A stretch of 64,000 bases of DNA from Nonlabens spongiae (GCF_002117125.1 NZ_CP019344.1:1550001-1614000); one strand, 5' to 3'. Shown: positions 33,860 to 43,439, counted from the stretch's first letter. Program-made: numbers and translations. The notes: generated from the sequence alone by a model not told the origin.

Positions 33860-34254
33860 TGGAAAAGGATATCATACTTTTTGACGGTGTATGCAATCTC
33901 TGCAATGGAGCGATCAACTTCATCATCAAGCGCGATCCTAAGGATCATTACAGGTTTGCGGCCTTGCAAAGTGACATAGGTGAAGAGTTGCTGGCAAAAC
34001 ATGATATTGATCCAGAGAAGACAGATAGCATCGTGTTGATTAGAAATGGTTCCGCTTTCGCGAAAGCGGGAGCAGCACTACGCATCGCAAAAAAAATGTC
34101 AGGAGCATGGCCACTGCTCTATGGCCTAACCATTATCCCGAAGTTCATATCAAATGCAGTATATGATTATATCGCATATCATCGCTATAAATGGTTTGGC
34201 AAAAAAGAAAGCTGCATGATTCCCACTCCAGAATTGAAAAAAAAGTTTCTGTAA
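33856..34254 (+). CDS. DCC-family thiol-disulfide oxidoreductase-like protein
   Basis: 132 residues. The DCC-family motif DGVCNLCNG (about residues 10-18) carries a CxxC pair placed like a thioredoxin active site, and KWFGKKESCMIP near the end is typical. Two possible ATGs lie in tandem (33856 and 33859), the first overlapping the MutS2-like stop by 4 bp, so the two genes are translationally coupled. An iterated palindrome encodes SAFAKAGA. The physiological substrate is unknown. Confidence 0.88.
   Translation: MMEKDIILFDGVCNLCNGAINFIIKRDPKDHYRFAALQSDIGEELLAKHDIDPEKTDSIVLIRNGSAFAKAGAALRIAKKMSGAWPLLYGLTIIPKFISNAVYDYIAYHRYKWFGKKESCMIPTPELKKKFL
34053..34068. repeat. Iterated palindrome copy 12 (in the DCC gene, complete)
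   Basis: Perfect copy, extended to 18 bp by a flanking C and G. Read as AFAKA. Confidence 0.95.
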
Positions 34255-34334
34255 CTATCTAGCCGACTGACAAAAGTCATCGTTTCAGGCTAGGTGCACC
34301 CAGTAATTTTGGATCATAATTAAAAACAGAAATT

Positions 34335-34625
34335 ATGAGCACCTTATACGCAAAAATAAACAGAGACTGGAATGAAAACTTTACTGGATATTCTGCTATC
34401 GCGATAATCGCATCTACTTGTTTGGGCGGCTTTGCAATATTCTCAACTATGTCTTACGGTTACGGAATCCTTCAATACATAAGTGTGTTCATGGTAGTGG
34501 CAGCTTGTAGTATTCATAATGCTTCAATACTGACCGTACAAAAACCTAAAATGGTTCTCAATCTATTTATCACTAGTGTTATCGTAAGTACAGTGGTCAT
34601 GCTAGTTCACTTCTTTCTAGTGTAG
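34335..34625 (+). CDS. Small membrane protein of unknown function
   Basis: 96 residues with three predicted membrane helices (about 18-36, 44-62 and 74-95) and short loops. No motif recognised. It stands alone, 80 bp after the DCC gene, and a good terminator follows it. Confidence 0.7.
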   Translation: MSTLYAKINRDWNENFTGYSAIAIIASTCLGGFAIFSTMSYGYGILQYISVFMVVAACSIHNASILTVQKPKMVLNLFITSVIVSTVVMLVHFFLV

Positions 34626-34654
34626 AAAAGAAATCAAGTTTCATATTAAAGTCG

Positions 34655-34696
34655 AAGTCTGGGCGGTTCTTAGAATTCAACCGTCCAGACTTTTTT
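34655..34696 (+). terminator. Terminator after the small membrane protein gene
   Basis: A 14-bp stem containing one G-U pair (34655-34668 with 34679-34692), then a T-run to 34696. Confidence 0.85.
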
Positions 34697-34778
34697 AATT
34701 TTCATCATTTTTAATGGCTGATTCAACTTACTGGTAGATTCCTTCTTTTTTTTAAGAATTTCATAAGTGTAACCTCCT

Positions 34779-34786
34779 TATGTTTG
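34779..34786 (+). promoter_or_regulatory. -7 box of the LOG-family gene
   Basis: TATGTTTG, 35 bp before the ATG. Confidence 0.45.
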
Positions 34787-34821
34787 TAGGTTCAAGTTTA
34801 AACCGAAAATCACACGTATAG

Positions 34822-35511
34822 ATGAGGAAAGAAGTGCGCGAAAAAGGCTGGAATGACATGAAGACTAACGACAGTTGGGCCACCTTTAAGATACTGTCTG
34901 AATTTGTAATGGGTTATGAACGCATGAGTCGCATTGGGCCATGTGTATCGATTTTTGGAAGCGCACGATTAAAACCTGAAAATAAATATTACGAGCTAGC
35001 CTGTGAGATCGCCAGCAAGATTGTTGAAAATGGCTATGGTGTGATTACCGGCGGTGGACCTGGGATTATGGAAGCTGGTAATAAAGGTGCGCACCTTGCC
35101 GGTGGTACCTCAGTGGGCCTCAACATCGCCCTACCTTTTGAACAGCACGACAACCCTTACATCGATAGCGATAAGAGTCTCGATTTTGACTACTTTTTTG
35201 CGCGTAAAGTTATGTTTGTAAAGTACTCTCAGGGCTTTATCGTAATGCCTGGAGGTTTTGGCACCCTTGACGAATTATTTGAGGCGATTACACTAATCCA
35301 GACTAAAAAAATAGCAAAATTCCCTATCATATTAGTTGGTACTGAATTCTGGAGTGGCTTGATGGACTGGATCAAATCTACACTTGACAAAAAGTTTTTT
35401 ACCATAAGTCCAGAAGATATTGACTTACTGCATTTAGTAGATACCAGTGATGAAGCAGTTGAGATCATTAATGACTTCTACGCAAAGTATAGCTTAAGCC
35501 CCAACTTCTAA
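34822..35511 (+). CDS. LOG-family protein (TIGR00730), probable nucleoside-monophosphate phosphoribohydrolase
   Basis: 229 residues. The Rossmann-type motif ITGGGPGIMEAGNKGA and the family hallmark PGGFGTLDELFE are intact. Family members release free base from nucleoside 5'-monophosphates, best known for activating cytokinins, so a nucleotide-salvage or clean-up role is likely. Slightly longer at the N-terminus than the plant-type LOG. Confidence 0.88.
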   Translation: MRKEVREKGWNDMKTNDSWATFKILSEFVMGYERMSRIGPCVSIFGSARLKPENKYYELACEIASKIVENGYGVITGGGPGIMEAGNKGAHLAGGTSVGLNIALPFEQHDNPYIDSDKSLDFDYFFARKVMFVKYSQGFIVMPGGFGTLDELFEAITLIQTKKIAKFPIILVGTEFWSGLMDWIKSTLDKKFFTISPEDIDLLHLVDTSDEAVEIINDFYAKYSLSPNF

Positions 35512-35613
35512 ACCTATTATCCATTTTAATAATACAGCGACTATTTAATCGTTGGATAGAGATTGATTGATTCTAACGCTAACCGTACCAAAGAAAAAAT
35601 CACAATTCTCCCT

Positions 35614-38439
35614 ATGAACAGGATTAGTACGATTATTTTTCTTTTGGTCACTATTTGTGCCCACGCTCAGCATAGCACAAAACTCAATGTAGTTCTTAAC
35701 GACTCCCTTGATCAACTGCAGATCGAGCAAGAGTTGAAATATCACAATACATCGGCTGATGAGTTGAGCGAAATCTATCTACTGGATTGGGCAAATGCCT
35801 TTTCTTCCACAGAGACTCCTCTCGCGGTAAGGTTTGCAGAGGATTTTAAAAACAGGTTTCAGTTCTCTAGCGATGATCGCAAAGGAGAAACAGACATTGC
35901 CCTAGGCAGTTATTTTGATGATCTTTATACTTTGAGCCGTCCAGAAGGTCATCCTGATGTTATCAAAGTAACATTCAAAGAAACCATCAAAGCAGGTGAA
36001 ATAAGATTTTTCAAGTTCAATTATGCGGTCACTATTCCAGATGATGACTTTACGGGATACGGAAAAAACAGTGCCGGAGAGTATTCCCTAAAGTACTGGT
36101 ACCTTCATCCAGCAGTGTATTCAGATAGTGAGTGGAATATCTATAGCCATAAAGCGCTCAATGATTTCCTAGGAAGCCCTACTGATTTTAAGATCAGTTT
36201 GAAAACGCCTACTGGTTTTGACGCTATAAGTGCAGTCAAAAAACTATCTGGTGAGGCAAAGGAAGATGGGAATTATTTTGAGTTTGAAGAGAACCATCTT
36301 AAAGAAGCCCCACTTTATATTTTAAAAAACACAGAGCGCTACAAAACTTACAAAGTCACTGGCGCTGATGTCATTACTGATCTTGACGATGATAAGCTCG
36401 CCTTTGAAATCAAAATGATCTTCATCAATCGGGTGGCAGCATTTTTACAGGAAAAACTAGGTGAACGACGCAATAGAGGCGTTTTGATTTCTGATCGGTT
36501 TTATCGCGAGAATCCCGTTTATGGATTGAGTTCGCTTCCAGATTTCATCAATCCGTATCCAGATGGATTTACCTATGAAATCAAAATATTAAAAGCACTT
36601 ACCCGCAAGTGGATTGAAGACGGTATCTACGTCAACCCACGTGAGGATTTCTGGATGCAGCAATCGCTCATGGTCTACCTAATGATGCAATATCAGGAAC
36701 AATACTATCCTGACCTAAAAATCTCGGGAAAACTAGAGAATATATGGGGACTGAGAGGGTTCAACGCCTCCCAGATGATGTTCAATGATCAATACCCGCT
36801 GCTTTATCTCAATACGGCAAGGATCAATCTGGATCAAGCGCTCGACACACCGTCTGATGAATTGATTAAATATAATGAGCAACTCGCTGCTCCTTACAAA
36901 GGAGCGCTAGGTTTACGATATTTGAATGAATATCTGGGCGATCGTAGTCTGAGCGCGACACTTAAAAAGCTTTACGACCCGTCGCGATCAAAACTCATTG
37001 ACGCGTCTTATTTTAGGAACGAGCTACAAAGCTACACCACTAATGAGGTAGACTGGTTTTTTGATGAATATATCACTTCCCATGAGCGCATGGATTGGAA
37101 AATCAAGCGTATGAAGAAAACCAAGGATTCTGTAACCGTAACGATAAAAAACAAATCAGATGTAGTCATTCCGGTCTCGCTCTACACCTTGCAAAATGAC
37201 AGTATCGTAGAACGCAGGTTTATAAATGGGATAGAGCAGGATACGACAGTTACGCTTTCGCGAAAGCGTGCCAACAGAATCGCCATCAATTATGAAAAAC
37301 TCATACCTGAATTCAATCAACGGGACAACTACAGAACGCTCAAAGGATTCCCTTCCCTCAACCGCCCTATAGAATTCAGGCTGATCAAAGATGTGGAAGA
37401 TCCAGAGCGGTCCCAAGTTTTTTTGATTCCAGACCTGCAATACAATCTTTATGACGGGATCACCATAGGAAGTCGTTTTTATAATGGAAACCTTCTTTCC
37501 AAACCCTTTAGATACAGTCTAAAGCCTGCTTATGGATTGGGAAGCAATAAATTGGTTGGGTCCATAGGTTTTCAGTATACCCACCCGCTGCAAGATAGAA
37601 ATGAACGTCTGTATCAGGTGCAATATGGTTTGAGTGGTAACACATACTCGTATGATAATGATTTGATGTATCGCAGAGCAACGGGCTGGCTGGTGCTGAG
37701 CTATAGACCAGAGGATTTACGCAGTAATAAGCGCCAGTCACTTAGGTTTAGAAACGTTTTTGTGGATCGCGATCGTAGTCCATTATCTGAGGTGGATGAA
37801 CCAGACTATAATGTTTTTAACCTGAGTTTTACCCATTCAGATCCAAACTTTAGAAGGTTTTTCAAATATGATGTGGGAGCGCAAGTCTCTAGTGAATTTT
37901 CTAAAGCAACCTTTGAGCTTGAGTGGCGCAAACTGTTTAAAGATAGCAGGCAGCTGAACTTTAGGTTTTACGCAGGAACATTTTTACATAATAACACCAC
38001 ACGCAACGGGAACTTTTTCTCCTTTGCCCTAGACCGACCTACAGACTATTTATTTGACTTTAATTACTACGGTAGATCAGAAGATAGCGGGCTGTTCTCA
38101 CAACAGCTCATCATCGCAGAGGGTGGTTTCAAGTCGCAATTAAAACCAGCTTTTGCCAATCAATGGATCACGACCGCAAACACCTCTTACAGCATCTGGC
38201 AGTGGATCTTTGCTTATGGAGATGCTGGTTTTGTAAAAAATAGAAACGACGGAGCCCAATTTGTCTATGACAGTGGTATAAGGCTCAATCTTCTTCAAGA
38301 CTACTTTGAGCTCTACTTTCCCGTTTATAGCACAAATGGTTGGGAAATAGGTCAGCAAAACTATGATCAAAAGATCAGGTTTATCGTTTCCCTTGACATA
38401 GACACTTTTGTAGGCTTGTTCACAAGACGCTGGTACTGA
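35614..38439 (+). CDS. Degenerate M1-peptidase-like protein with a C-terminal outer-membrane barrel
   Basis: About 941 residues from the ATG at 35614 (MNRISTIIFLLVTICAHAQ, signal peptide); an in-frame upstream start at 35563 would put 17 charged residues before it. The N-terminal 500 residues have the layout of an M1 aminopeptidase (beta domain, then helices with TSHERMDWK at the end). At the place of HExxH the sequence reads ILKALTRKWIEDG, so no zinc site is visible. The rest has alternating strands typical of a surface-antigen-type barrel and ends in FTRRWY. Probably a non-catalytic surface or transport protein. An iterated palindrome encodes TLSRKR at the join. Confidence 0.7.
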   Translation: MNRISTIIFLLVTICAHAQHSTKLNVVLNDSLDQLQIEQELKYHNTSADELSEIYLLDWANAFSSTETPLAVRFAEDFKNRFQFSSDDRKGETDIALGSYFDDLYTLSRPEGHPDVIKVTFKETIKAGEIRFFKFNYAVTIPDDDFTGYGKNSAGEYSLKYWYLHPAVYSDSEWNIYSHKALNDFLGSPTDFKISLKTPTGFDAISAVKKLSGEAKEDGNYFEFEENHLKEAPLYILKNTERYKTYKVTGADVITDLDDDKLAFEIKMIFINRVAAFLQEKLGERRNRGVLISDRFYRENPVYGLSSLPDFINPYPDGFTYEIKILKALTRKWIEDGIYVNPREDFWMQQSLMVYLMMQYQEQYYPDLKISGKLENIWGLRGFNASQMMFNDQYPLLYLNTARINLDQALDTPSDELIKYNEQLAAPYKGALGLRYLNEYLGDRSLSATLKKLYDPSRSKLIDASYFRNELQSYTTNEVDWFFDEYITSHERMDWKIKRMKKTKDSVTVTIKNKSDVVIPVSLYTLQNDSIVERRFINGIEQDTTVTLSRKRANRIAINYEKLIPEFNQRDNYRTLKGFPSLNRPIEFRLIKDVEDPERSQVFLIPDLQYNLYDGITIGSRFYNGNLLSKPFRYSLKPAYGLGSNKLVGSIGFQYTHPLQDRNERLYQVQYGLSGNTYSYDNDLMYRRATGWLVLSYRPEDLRSNKRQSLRFRNVFVDRDRSPLSEVDEPDYNVFNLSFTHSDPNFRRFFKYDVGAQVSSEFSKATFELEWRKLFKDSRQLNFRFYAGTFLHNNTTRNGNFFSFALDRPTDYLFDFNYYGRSEDSGLFSQQLIIAEGGFKSQLKPAFANQWITTANTSYSIWQWIFAYGDAGFVKNRNDGAQFVYDSGIRLNLLQDYFELYFPVYSTNGWEIGQQNYDQKIRFIVSLDIDTFVGLFTRRWY
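37253..37268. repeat. Iterated palindrome copy 13 (in the M1-like barrel gene, complete)
   Basis: Perfect copy read as LSRKR, in the linker between the peptidase-like part and the barrel. Confidence 0.95.
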
Positions 38440-38466
38440 TTTTATCATTTATATAAAATCTTGCAT

Positions 38467-38498
38467 ATTGCAAAGGGTACGCTTAAAGAGTATCTTTG
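38467..38498 (+). promoter_or_regulatory. Promoter of the 2-oxoacid dehydrogenase E1 gene, near-leaderless
   Basis: ATTG (38467-38470), a 20-bp spacer, then TATCTTTG (38491-38498). The ATG follows 7 bp later, so transcription probably begins almost at the start codon. Confidence 0.75.
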
Positions 38499-38505
38499 CG
38501 GTATT

Positions 38506-40929
38506 ATGAAAGATACCGCTGTTGCTATAGAAAATTCGCAATCAAAATTAGATAGAGAAGACTTCAAAAAGGAGTTAATCAATGATTATAAAGTAGCCGT
38601 TACCAGTAGAGAGTGCAGCCTTTTGGGAAGACGTGAAGTATTAACTGGCAAGGCTAAGTTTGGAATATTTGGCGACGGGAAAGAAGTGCCTCAACTTGCA
38701 TGGGCACGAGCTTTTAAAAACGGAGATTTTAGAAGTGGTTATTATCGTGATCAAACTTTTATGATGGCGATAGGAGAACTCACGATTGAACAGTTTTTTG
38801 CTGGTTTATACGCAAACACTGACTTAAAAGAAGAGCCCATGAGTGCAGGCCGCCAGATGGGCGGTCACTTTGCTACGCATTCTCTCAATGAAGATGGCAC
38901 GTGGAGAAATCTTAAAGATCAGAAAAACTCCAGTGCTGATATCTCGCCTACCGCCGGTCAAATGCCGAGACTTTTGGGACTAGCTCAAGCCAGCAAGGTA
39001 TATCGCCATAATGACCTTATCGATGAGAATAATCCATTTTCTCACAATGGAAATGAAGTCGCTTGGGGAACTATAGGAAATGCCAGTACAAGTGAAGGAC
39101 ACTTCTGGGAAACCTTCAACGCAGCAGGCGTTTTGCAGGTTCCTATGGTAATAAGTGTGTGGGATGATGAATACGGAATTTCAGTTCACGCAAGACACCA
39201 AACCACAAAACAAGACATCAGCAAAATCCAGGCTGGTTTCCAACGTGACGAGAATGATCAAGGATTTGAGATTTTTAAGGTCAACGGCTGGGACTATGCT
39301 GCACTGGTAGAAACATATGAGAAAGCAGGTGAAATCGCTCGTCAAGAACACGTACCTGTCTTAATTCATGTAAATGAGTTGACCCAACCACAAGGTCATA
39401 GTACCAGTGGTTCTCATGAACGTTATAAAGATGAGAACCGTTTAAAATGGGAGAGGGAGCATGATTGTAACCTCAAGTTCAGAGAGTGGCTCATCTCAAA
39501 CGAGTTTGCGACTGATGAAGAATTAACTGGTCTGGAAAAGGACATTAAAAAACAAGTTAGAGAAGGTAAAAAAGCTGCTTGGAACAATTTCATCAAGCCT
39601 ATTCAAAATGAGAAAGCAGAAATCCTTCCTCTGCTGAAAAATCTCGCTGCTCAATCTGAGCAAGGTGTATTCATGCAGAAAGAGATTGATGCACTGGAAC
39701 AAGATCGCGAACCTAATCGCAAAAGCATCCTGCAAACGGCAAAACGTGTCCTGAGGTACGTTTTGAAAGAAAATACCGAGCAAAAAGTCGCCGTGCAAAA
39801 GTGGATCAAGAACTATGAAACGATTCAAAGAGCCGCCTACGGAGATAACCTATACAGTCATTCAGAAAAATCGGCTTTAAATGTGGAAGCCGTAGCACCT
39901 ACTTACAATGAAAATAGCGAGGAAGTAGATGCACGTATCATCATGCGCGACAATTTTGATGCACTTCTAGGAAAACATCCTGAGGTAATGGTTTTTGGTG
40001 AAGACGCGGGAGAAATAGGCGATGTCAACCAAGGTCTTGAAGGCATGCAAGAAAAGTATGGCGAGTTGCGCGTCTCAGATACCGGTATACGTGAAGCCAC
40101 GATCATGGGTCAAGGAATAGGACTTGCCTTAAGAGGATTGAGGCCCATTGCTGAAATCCAGTATCTGGACTATTTACTTTATTGTCTACAGATCATGAGT
40201 GATGATCTGGCCACGCTTTCTTACAGAACAGCGGGAAAACAAAAAGCTCCTGTAATCATAAGAACAAGAGGTCATAGGCTGGAAGGGATTTGGCACAGTG
40301 GTTCTCAAATGGGAGGAATCATCAATTTAGTGAGAGGTATTCATGTACTCGTTCCGCGCAACATGACACAAGCTGCTGGATTTTATAATACCATGCTTGC
40401 TAGTGACGAGCCCGCTCTCATTGTAGAATGCCTGAACGGTTACAGACTCAAAGAAAAACTACCATCAAATTTAGGTGAATACCGCGTTCCTCTAGGAATT
40501 CCGGAAGTTTTGAAAGGTGGTGGAGACATCACGGTAGTTTCTTACGGCTCTACGTTGAGACTGGTTCAAGAGGCTGCTGAGGAGTTGGAGAAAGTTGACA
40601 TCCATATTGAAATTATAGATGTTCAGACGTTATTGCCGTTTGACATCAATCACAGCATTGTAGAACAAGTTAAAAATACAAATCGATTGCTTGTTGTGGA
40701 TGAAGACGTTCCAGGCGGCGCCAGTGCGTTTATCATGCAAAAAATCGTAGATGAACAGGAAGCTTATCGTTATCTAGACAGCAAGCCACAATGCCTCTCT
40801 GCAAGAGAGCATAGACCTGCTTATGGAACAGACGGCGACTATTTCTCTAAACCCAGCGCAGATGATATTTTTGATAAGTGTTATGCAATGATGCACGAGG
40901 CAAATCCTAAAAACTATCCATTGGATTAA
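38506..40929 (+). CDS. 2-oxoacid (branched-chain type) dehydrogenase E1, alpha and beta chains fused
   Basis: 807 residues from the ATG at 38506 (MKDTAVAIENSQSK). The N-terminal half is the thiamine-diphosphate E1-alpha part (GYYRDQTFMMAIG; GTIGNASTSEGHFWETFNAAGV holds the ThDP/Mg region). The C-terminal half is E1-beta (VFGEDAGEIGDVNQGL, YLDYLLYC, IIRTRGHRLEGIWHSGSQ). It oxidatively decarboxylates 2-oxoisovalerate-like acids as part of a complex; no E2 or E3 gene is nearby. The fused form is common in Bacteroidota. The stop overlaps the next ATG by one base. Confidence 0.9.
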   Translation: MKDTAVAIENSQSKLDREDFKKELINDYKVAVTSRECSLLGRREVLTGKAKFGIFGDGKEVPQLAWARAFKNGDFRSGYYRDQTFMMAIGELTIEQFFAGLYANTDLKEEPMSAGRQMGGHFATHSLNEDGTWRNLKDQKNSSADISPTAGQMPRLLGLAQASKVYRHNDLIDENNPFSHNGNEVAWGTIGNASTSEGHFWETFNAAGVLQVPMVISVWDDEYGISVHARHQTTKQDISKIQAGFQRDENDQGFEIFKVNGWDYAALVETYEKAGEIARQEHVPVLIHVNELTQPQGHSTSGSHERYKDENRLKWEREHDCNLKFREWLISNEFATDEELTGLEKDIKKQVREGKKAAWNNFIKPIQNEKAEILPLLKNLAAQSEQGVFMQKEIDALEQDREPNRKSILQTAKRVLRYVLKENTEQKVAVQKWIKNYETIQRAAYGDNLYSHSEKSALNVEAVAPTYNENSEEVDARIIMRDNFDALLGKHPEVMVFGEDAGEIGDVNQGLEGMQEKYGELRVSDTGIREATIMGQGIGLALRGLRPIAEIQYLDYLLYCLQIMSDDLATLSYRTAGKQKAPVIIRTRGHRLEGIWHSGSQMGGIINLVRGIHVLVPRNMTQAAGFYNTMLASDEPALIVECLNGYRLKEKLPSNLGEYRVPLGIPEVLKGGGDITVVSYGSTLRLVQEAAEELEKVDIHIEIIDVQTLLPFDINHSIVEQVKNTNRLLVVDEDVPGGASAFIMQKIVDEQEAYRYLDSKPQCLSAREHRPAYGTDGDYFSKPSADDIFDKCYAMMHEANPKNYPLD

Positions 40930-41780
40930 TGGCATCTAAACCAGAAATAAACAACATCAGAAAAAAAATTCACGAGGTGATCTATGAGGCAGATACGCCC
41001 ATGGGAAAACTCTTTGATGTGGTGCTACTGATCCTTATTTTACTAAGTATTATTCTGGTATGTCTTGAAAGTGTTGAGAGCCTCAGGAAGTTATATTCTG
41101 ATGAATTTCTTATCGCTGAGTGGGTCATTACAGGCTTCTTTACGATAGAATATATTTTACGTATTTACTCGATCAATAAACCCGCTAAGTACATTTTTAG
41201 TTTTTTCGGCATCGTCGATTTGTTATCTACTATTCCGTTGTATCTCACGTTTTTCTTTGGAGGGATTAACGCTTTACTCACTTTCAGATCGTTGCGCTTG
41301 TTGCGTGTTTTCAGAATCTTGAAAGTAACGAGATATATAGGAGAAGCAAATAAATTGAAAAGAGCAATCAGAAACAGTGCGCCTAAAATTGCGGTATTTT
41401 TATTTGCAGTTCTAGTACTTTCCGTAATCTTCGGCACGTTGATGTATCTTGTAGAAGGGCCTGAACATGGCTTTGTAAGCATACCGGTGAGTATCTACTG
41501 GTGTATCGTAACCCTGACGACGGTGGGTTTTGGCGACATTGCGCCAGAAACTCCCTTGGGTCAGTTCATCGCTACACTCATCATGATCATGGGTTATGGA
41601 ATTATTGCTGTACCTACCGGTATCGTAAGTGCAGAATATTCCCAAGGTGAGAACACTGAGGACGTTAATGACCCAAATTACCGTCATGTAAACACCCAGG
41701 TCTGTCAGAACTGCCTAGCAAAGAAGCATCAGGACGATGCAAAGTTTTGCCATAAATGCGGTTGTTCACTTGATGTCTAA
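40929..41780 (+). CDS. Voltage-gated-like potassium channel with a C-terminal zinc ribbon
   Basis: 283 residues, six membrane helices. S4 carries regularly spaced arginines (FRSLRLLRVFRILKVTR, about 119-135), and the selectivity filter is TTVGFGD (197-203). After S6 (IIAVPTGIVSAE) a cytosolic tail ends in a CxxC...CxxC ribbon (VCQNCLAKKHQDDAKFCHKCG). It would pass K+ across the inner membrane, and the ribbon may tie gating to metal or to tetramer contacts (inference). Translationally coupled to the E1 gene before and to miaA after. Confidence 0.9.
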   Translation: MASKPEINNIRKKIHEVIYEADTPMGKLFDVVLLILILLSIILVCLESVESLRKLYSDEFLIAEWVITGFFTIEYILRIYSINKPAKYIFSFFGIVDLLSTIPLYLTFFFGGINALLTFRSLRLLRVFRILKVTRYIGEANKLKRAIRNSAPKIAVFLFAVLVLSVIFGTLMYLVEGPEHGFVSIPVSIYWCIVTLTTVGFGDIAPETPLGQFIATLIMIMGYGIIAVPTGIVSAEYSQGENTEDVNDPNYRHVNTQVCQNCLAKKHQDDAKFCHKCGCSLDV

Positions 41781-42684
41781 AAAAACGCTCATAGCGGTAA
41801 TAGGACCTACTGCTGTGGGTAAGACTGCTTTAGGTATCGCTTTCGCGAAAGCGTACAAAACATCCATAATCTCCTGCGACTCAAGACAATTTTACAAGGA
41901 AATGACTGTGGGGACCGCCGTGCCTAACCCAGACGAACTGGCGGAAGCAGAGCATTACTTCATACAAGATAGAAGCATCGATAATCCTCTTACTGCAGGT
42001 AGTTTTGAGAAAGAGGTAATGGAACTTTTAGATAACCTATTTGTCAAAAATGATGTAGTAGTTATGGTAGGTGGGAGCGCCTTATATGAAAAAGCCGTTA
42101 CTGAAGGCCTAAACCATTTTCCAGATATTCCTGAGGAGATAAGAGGTGAAATCTCGCAAAAATTTGAGTCTAAAGGTCTGGAATGGTTACAGAATGAAGT
42201 CAAACAGAAAGATCCAGAATTCTATGAAAATGCAGACCAAGAGAACCCTAGGCGGCTTATCAGAGCTCTGGAAATTTTTAAAACATCAAGTAGAAAACTG
42301 AGCGATTTTCAAACTGGAAACGCAGATAAGCGACCTTTTAAAGTTATAAAAGTAGGTCTAGAGGCTGACCGTGAAGAGCTTTACGATCGCATCAATAAAC
42401 GAGTAGATCTCATGTTTACTCAAGGACTTTTTAAAGAGGCTGAAGTATTAAAAAATTCATCGAGCTCCATTCCCAAGAGTACGGTAGGATATCAAGAGAT
42501 ATTCCCTGTATTTGATGGTCAGTATGATATAGATGAGGCCATAAGGCTCATCAAGCGCAACTCACGCCGGTTTGCCAAAAGACAGATGACCTGGTATCGC
42601 AAGGACGATTCTGTGCATTGGTTTAATTATAAAACCCGTCATAACGAAATCGTACAACGGGTTTCACAACTTATGGGGAAATAG
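41773..42684 (+). CDS. miaA: tRNA dimethylallyltransferase
   Basis: Adds dimethylallyl to A37 of tRNAs that read codons starting with U. The start at 41773 (MSKKTLIAVIGPTAVGKT) overlaps the channel stop by 8 bp. P-loop GPTAVGKT at residues 11-18, SCDSRQFYKEMTVGTA, DQENPRRLIRALE and QMTWYRKD are all expected. 303 residues. An iterated palindrome encodes AFAKAY directly after the P-loop, where the family tolerates an alanine-rich helix. Confidence 0.96.
   Translation: MSKKTLIAVIGPTAVGKTALGIAFAKAYKTSIISCDSRQFYKEMTVGTAVPNPDELAEAEHYFIQDRSIDNPLTAGSFEKEVMELLDNLFVKNDVVVMVGGSALYEKAVTEGLNHFPDIPEEIRGEISQKFESKGLEWLQNEVKQKDPEFYENADQENPRRLIRALEIFKTSSRKLSDFQTGNADKRPFKVIKVGLEADREELYDRINKRVDLMFTQGLFKEAEVLKNSSSSIPKSTVGYQEIFPVFDGQYDIDEAIRLIKRNSRRFAKRQMTWYRKDDSVHWFNYKTRHNEIVQRVSQLMGK
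41838..41853. repeat. Iterated palindrome copy 14 (in miaA, complete)
   Basis: Perfect copy read as AFAKA, seven codons after the P-loop lysine. Confidence 0.95.
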
Positions 42685-42701
42685 TTATTTACGCAGTACT
42701 A

Positions 42702-43418
42702 CTAGTAGTCTACTTGATCTTTGACTAGAAGTCTAAATCCTTCACCGTGTATGTTTACGATTTCAACATTATCATCTTGTTTGAGGTACTTACGCAACTT
42801 TGCGATATACACATCCATGGAACGAGAAGTAAAGTAATTATCATCTCTCCAGATCTTTGTAAGTGCCAGTTCACGAGGCATCAAGTCATTAAGGTGTAGC
42901 GCTAGAAGTCTGAGCAACTCATTTTCTTTAGGACTCAATTTAATAGGCTCTTGCTCATTATAGCTCAAGAAACGTAACTTAGAATTCAAGTGGAAGTTAC
43001 CGATCTGAAATTCAAATTCTTTAGAGTCTGCAATACTGTCCTGACCTTTGCGCTGTATGATAGCTTTAATTTTCATAAGAAGAACCTCGCTATCAAACGG
43101 CTTGTTCAAATAATCATCTGCTCCTACTTTATAACCACGTAGAACGTCTTCTTTCATGGCCTTTGCGGTAAGGAAAATGATAGGCACATCTTCATTTTTC
43201 TCTCTGATCTCTTTAGCTAGTGTAAAACCATCCTTGTAAGGCATCATTACATCTAGGATACAAAGATCATAATTGTCTTTTTTGAACTTTTCAAATCCTT
43301 CCATACCATTTTTAGCATGCACGACATCAAAGTCATTCATCAGAAGGTAGTCTTTCAAGACGGTTCCAAAATTAGGATCATCTTCAACAAGCAGGATTTT
43401 TTTGTTTTCAGTTTCCAT
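42702..43418 (-). CDS. OmpR/PhoB-family response regulator
   Basis: 238 residues. Receiver domain with Asp56 in LCILDVMMPYKDGF and Lys in FLTAKAMKEDVLRGYKVGADDYLNKPF, followed by a winged-helix DNA-binding domain (LSPKENELLRLLALH; SRSMDVYIAKLRKYLKQDDNVEIVNIHGEGFRL). It lies 21 bp downstream of its sensor kinase gene. The pair resembles RprY/RprX of Bacteroides by layout; the signal is unknown. Confidence 0.93.
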   Translation of the reverse strand: METENKKILLVEDDPNFGTVLKDYLLMNDFDVVHAKNGMEGFEKFKKDNYDLCILDVMMPYKDGFTLAKEIREKNEDVPIIFLTAKAMKEDVLRGYKVGADDYLNKPFDSEVLLMKIKAIIQRKGQDSIADSKEFEFQIGNFHLNSKLRFLSYNEQEPIKLSPKENELLRLLALHLNDLMPRELALTKIWRDDNYFTSRSMDVYIAKLRKYLKQDDNVEIVNIHGEGFRLLVKDQVDY

Positions 43419-43439
43419 AAGTAAAGTATTTAAAGTTAA

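Noticed and set aside
42698..42709. ACTACTAGTAGT palindrome between miaA and the response regulator as a terminator
   Set aside because: It has no loop and no T-run, and it overlaps the end of the regulator gene.
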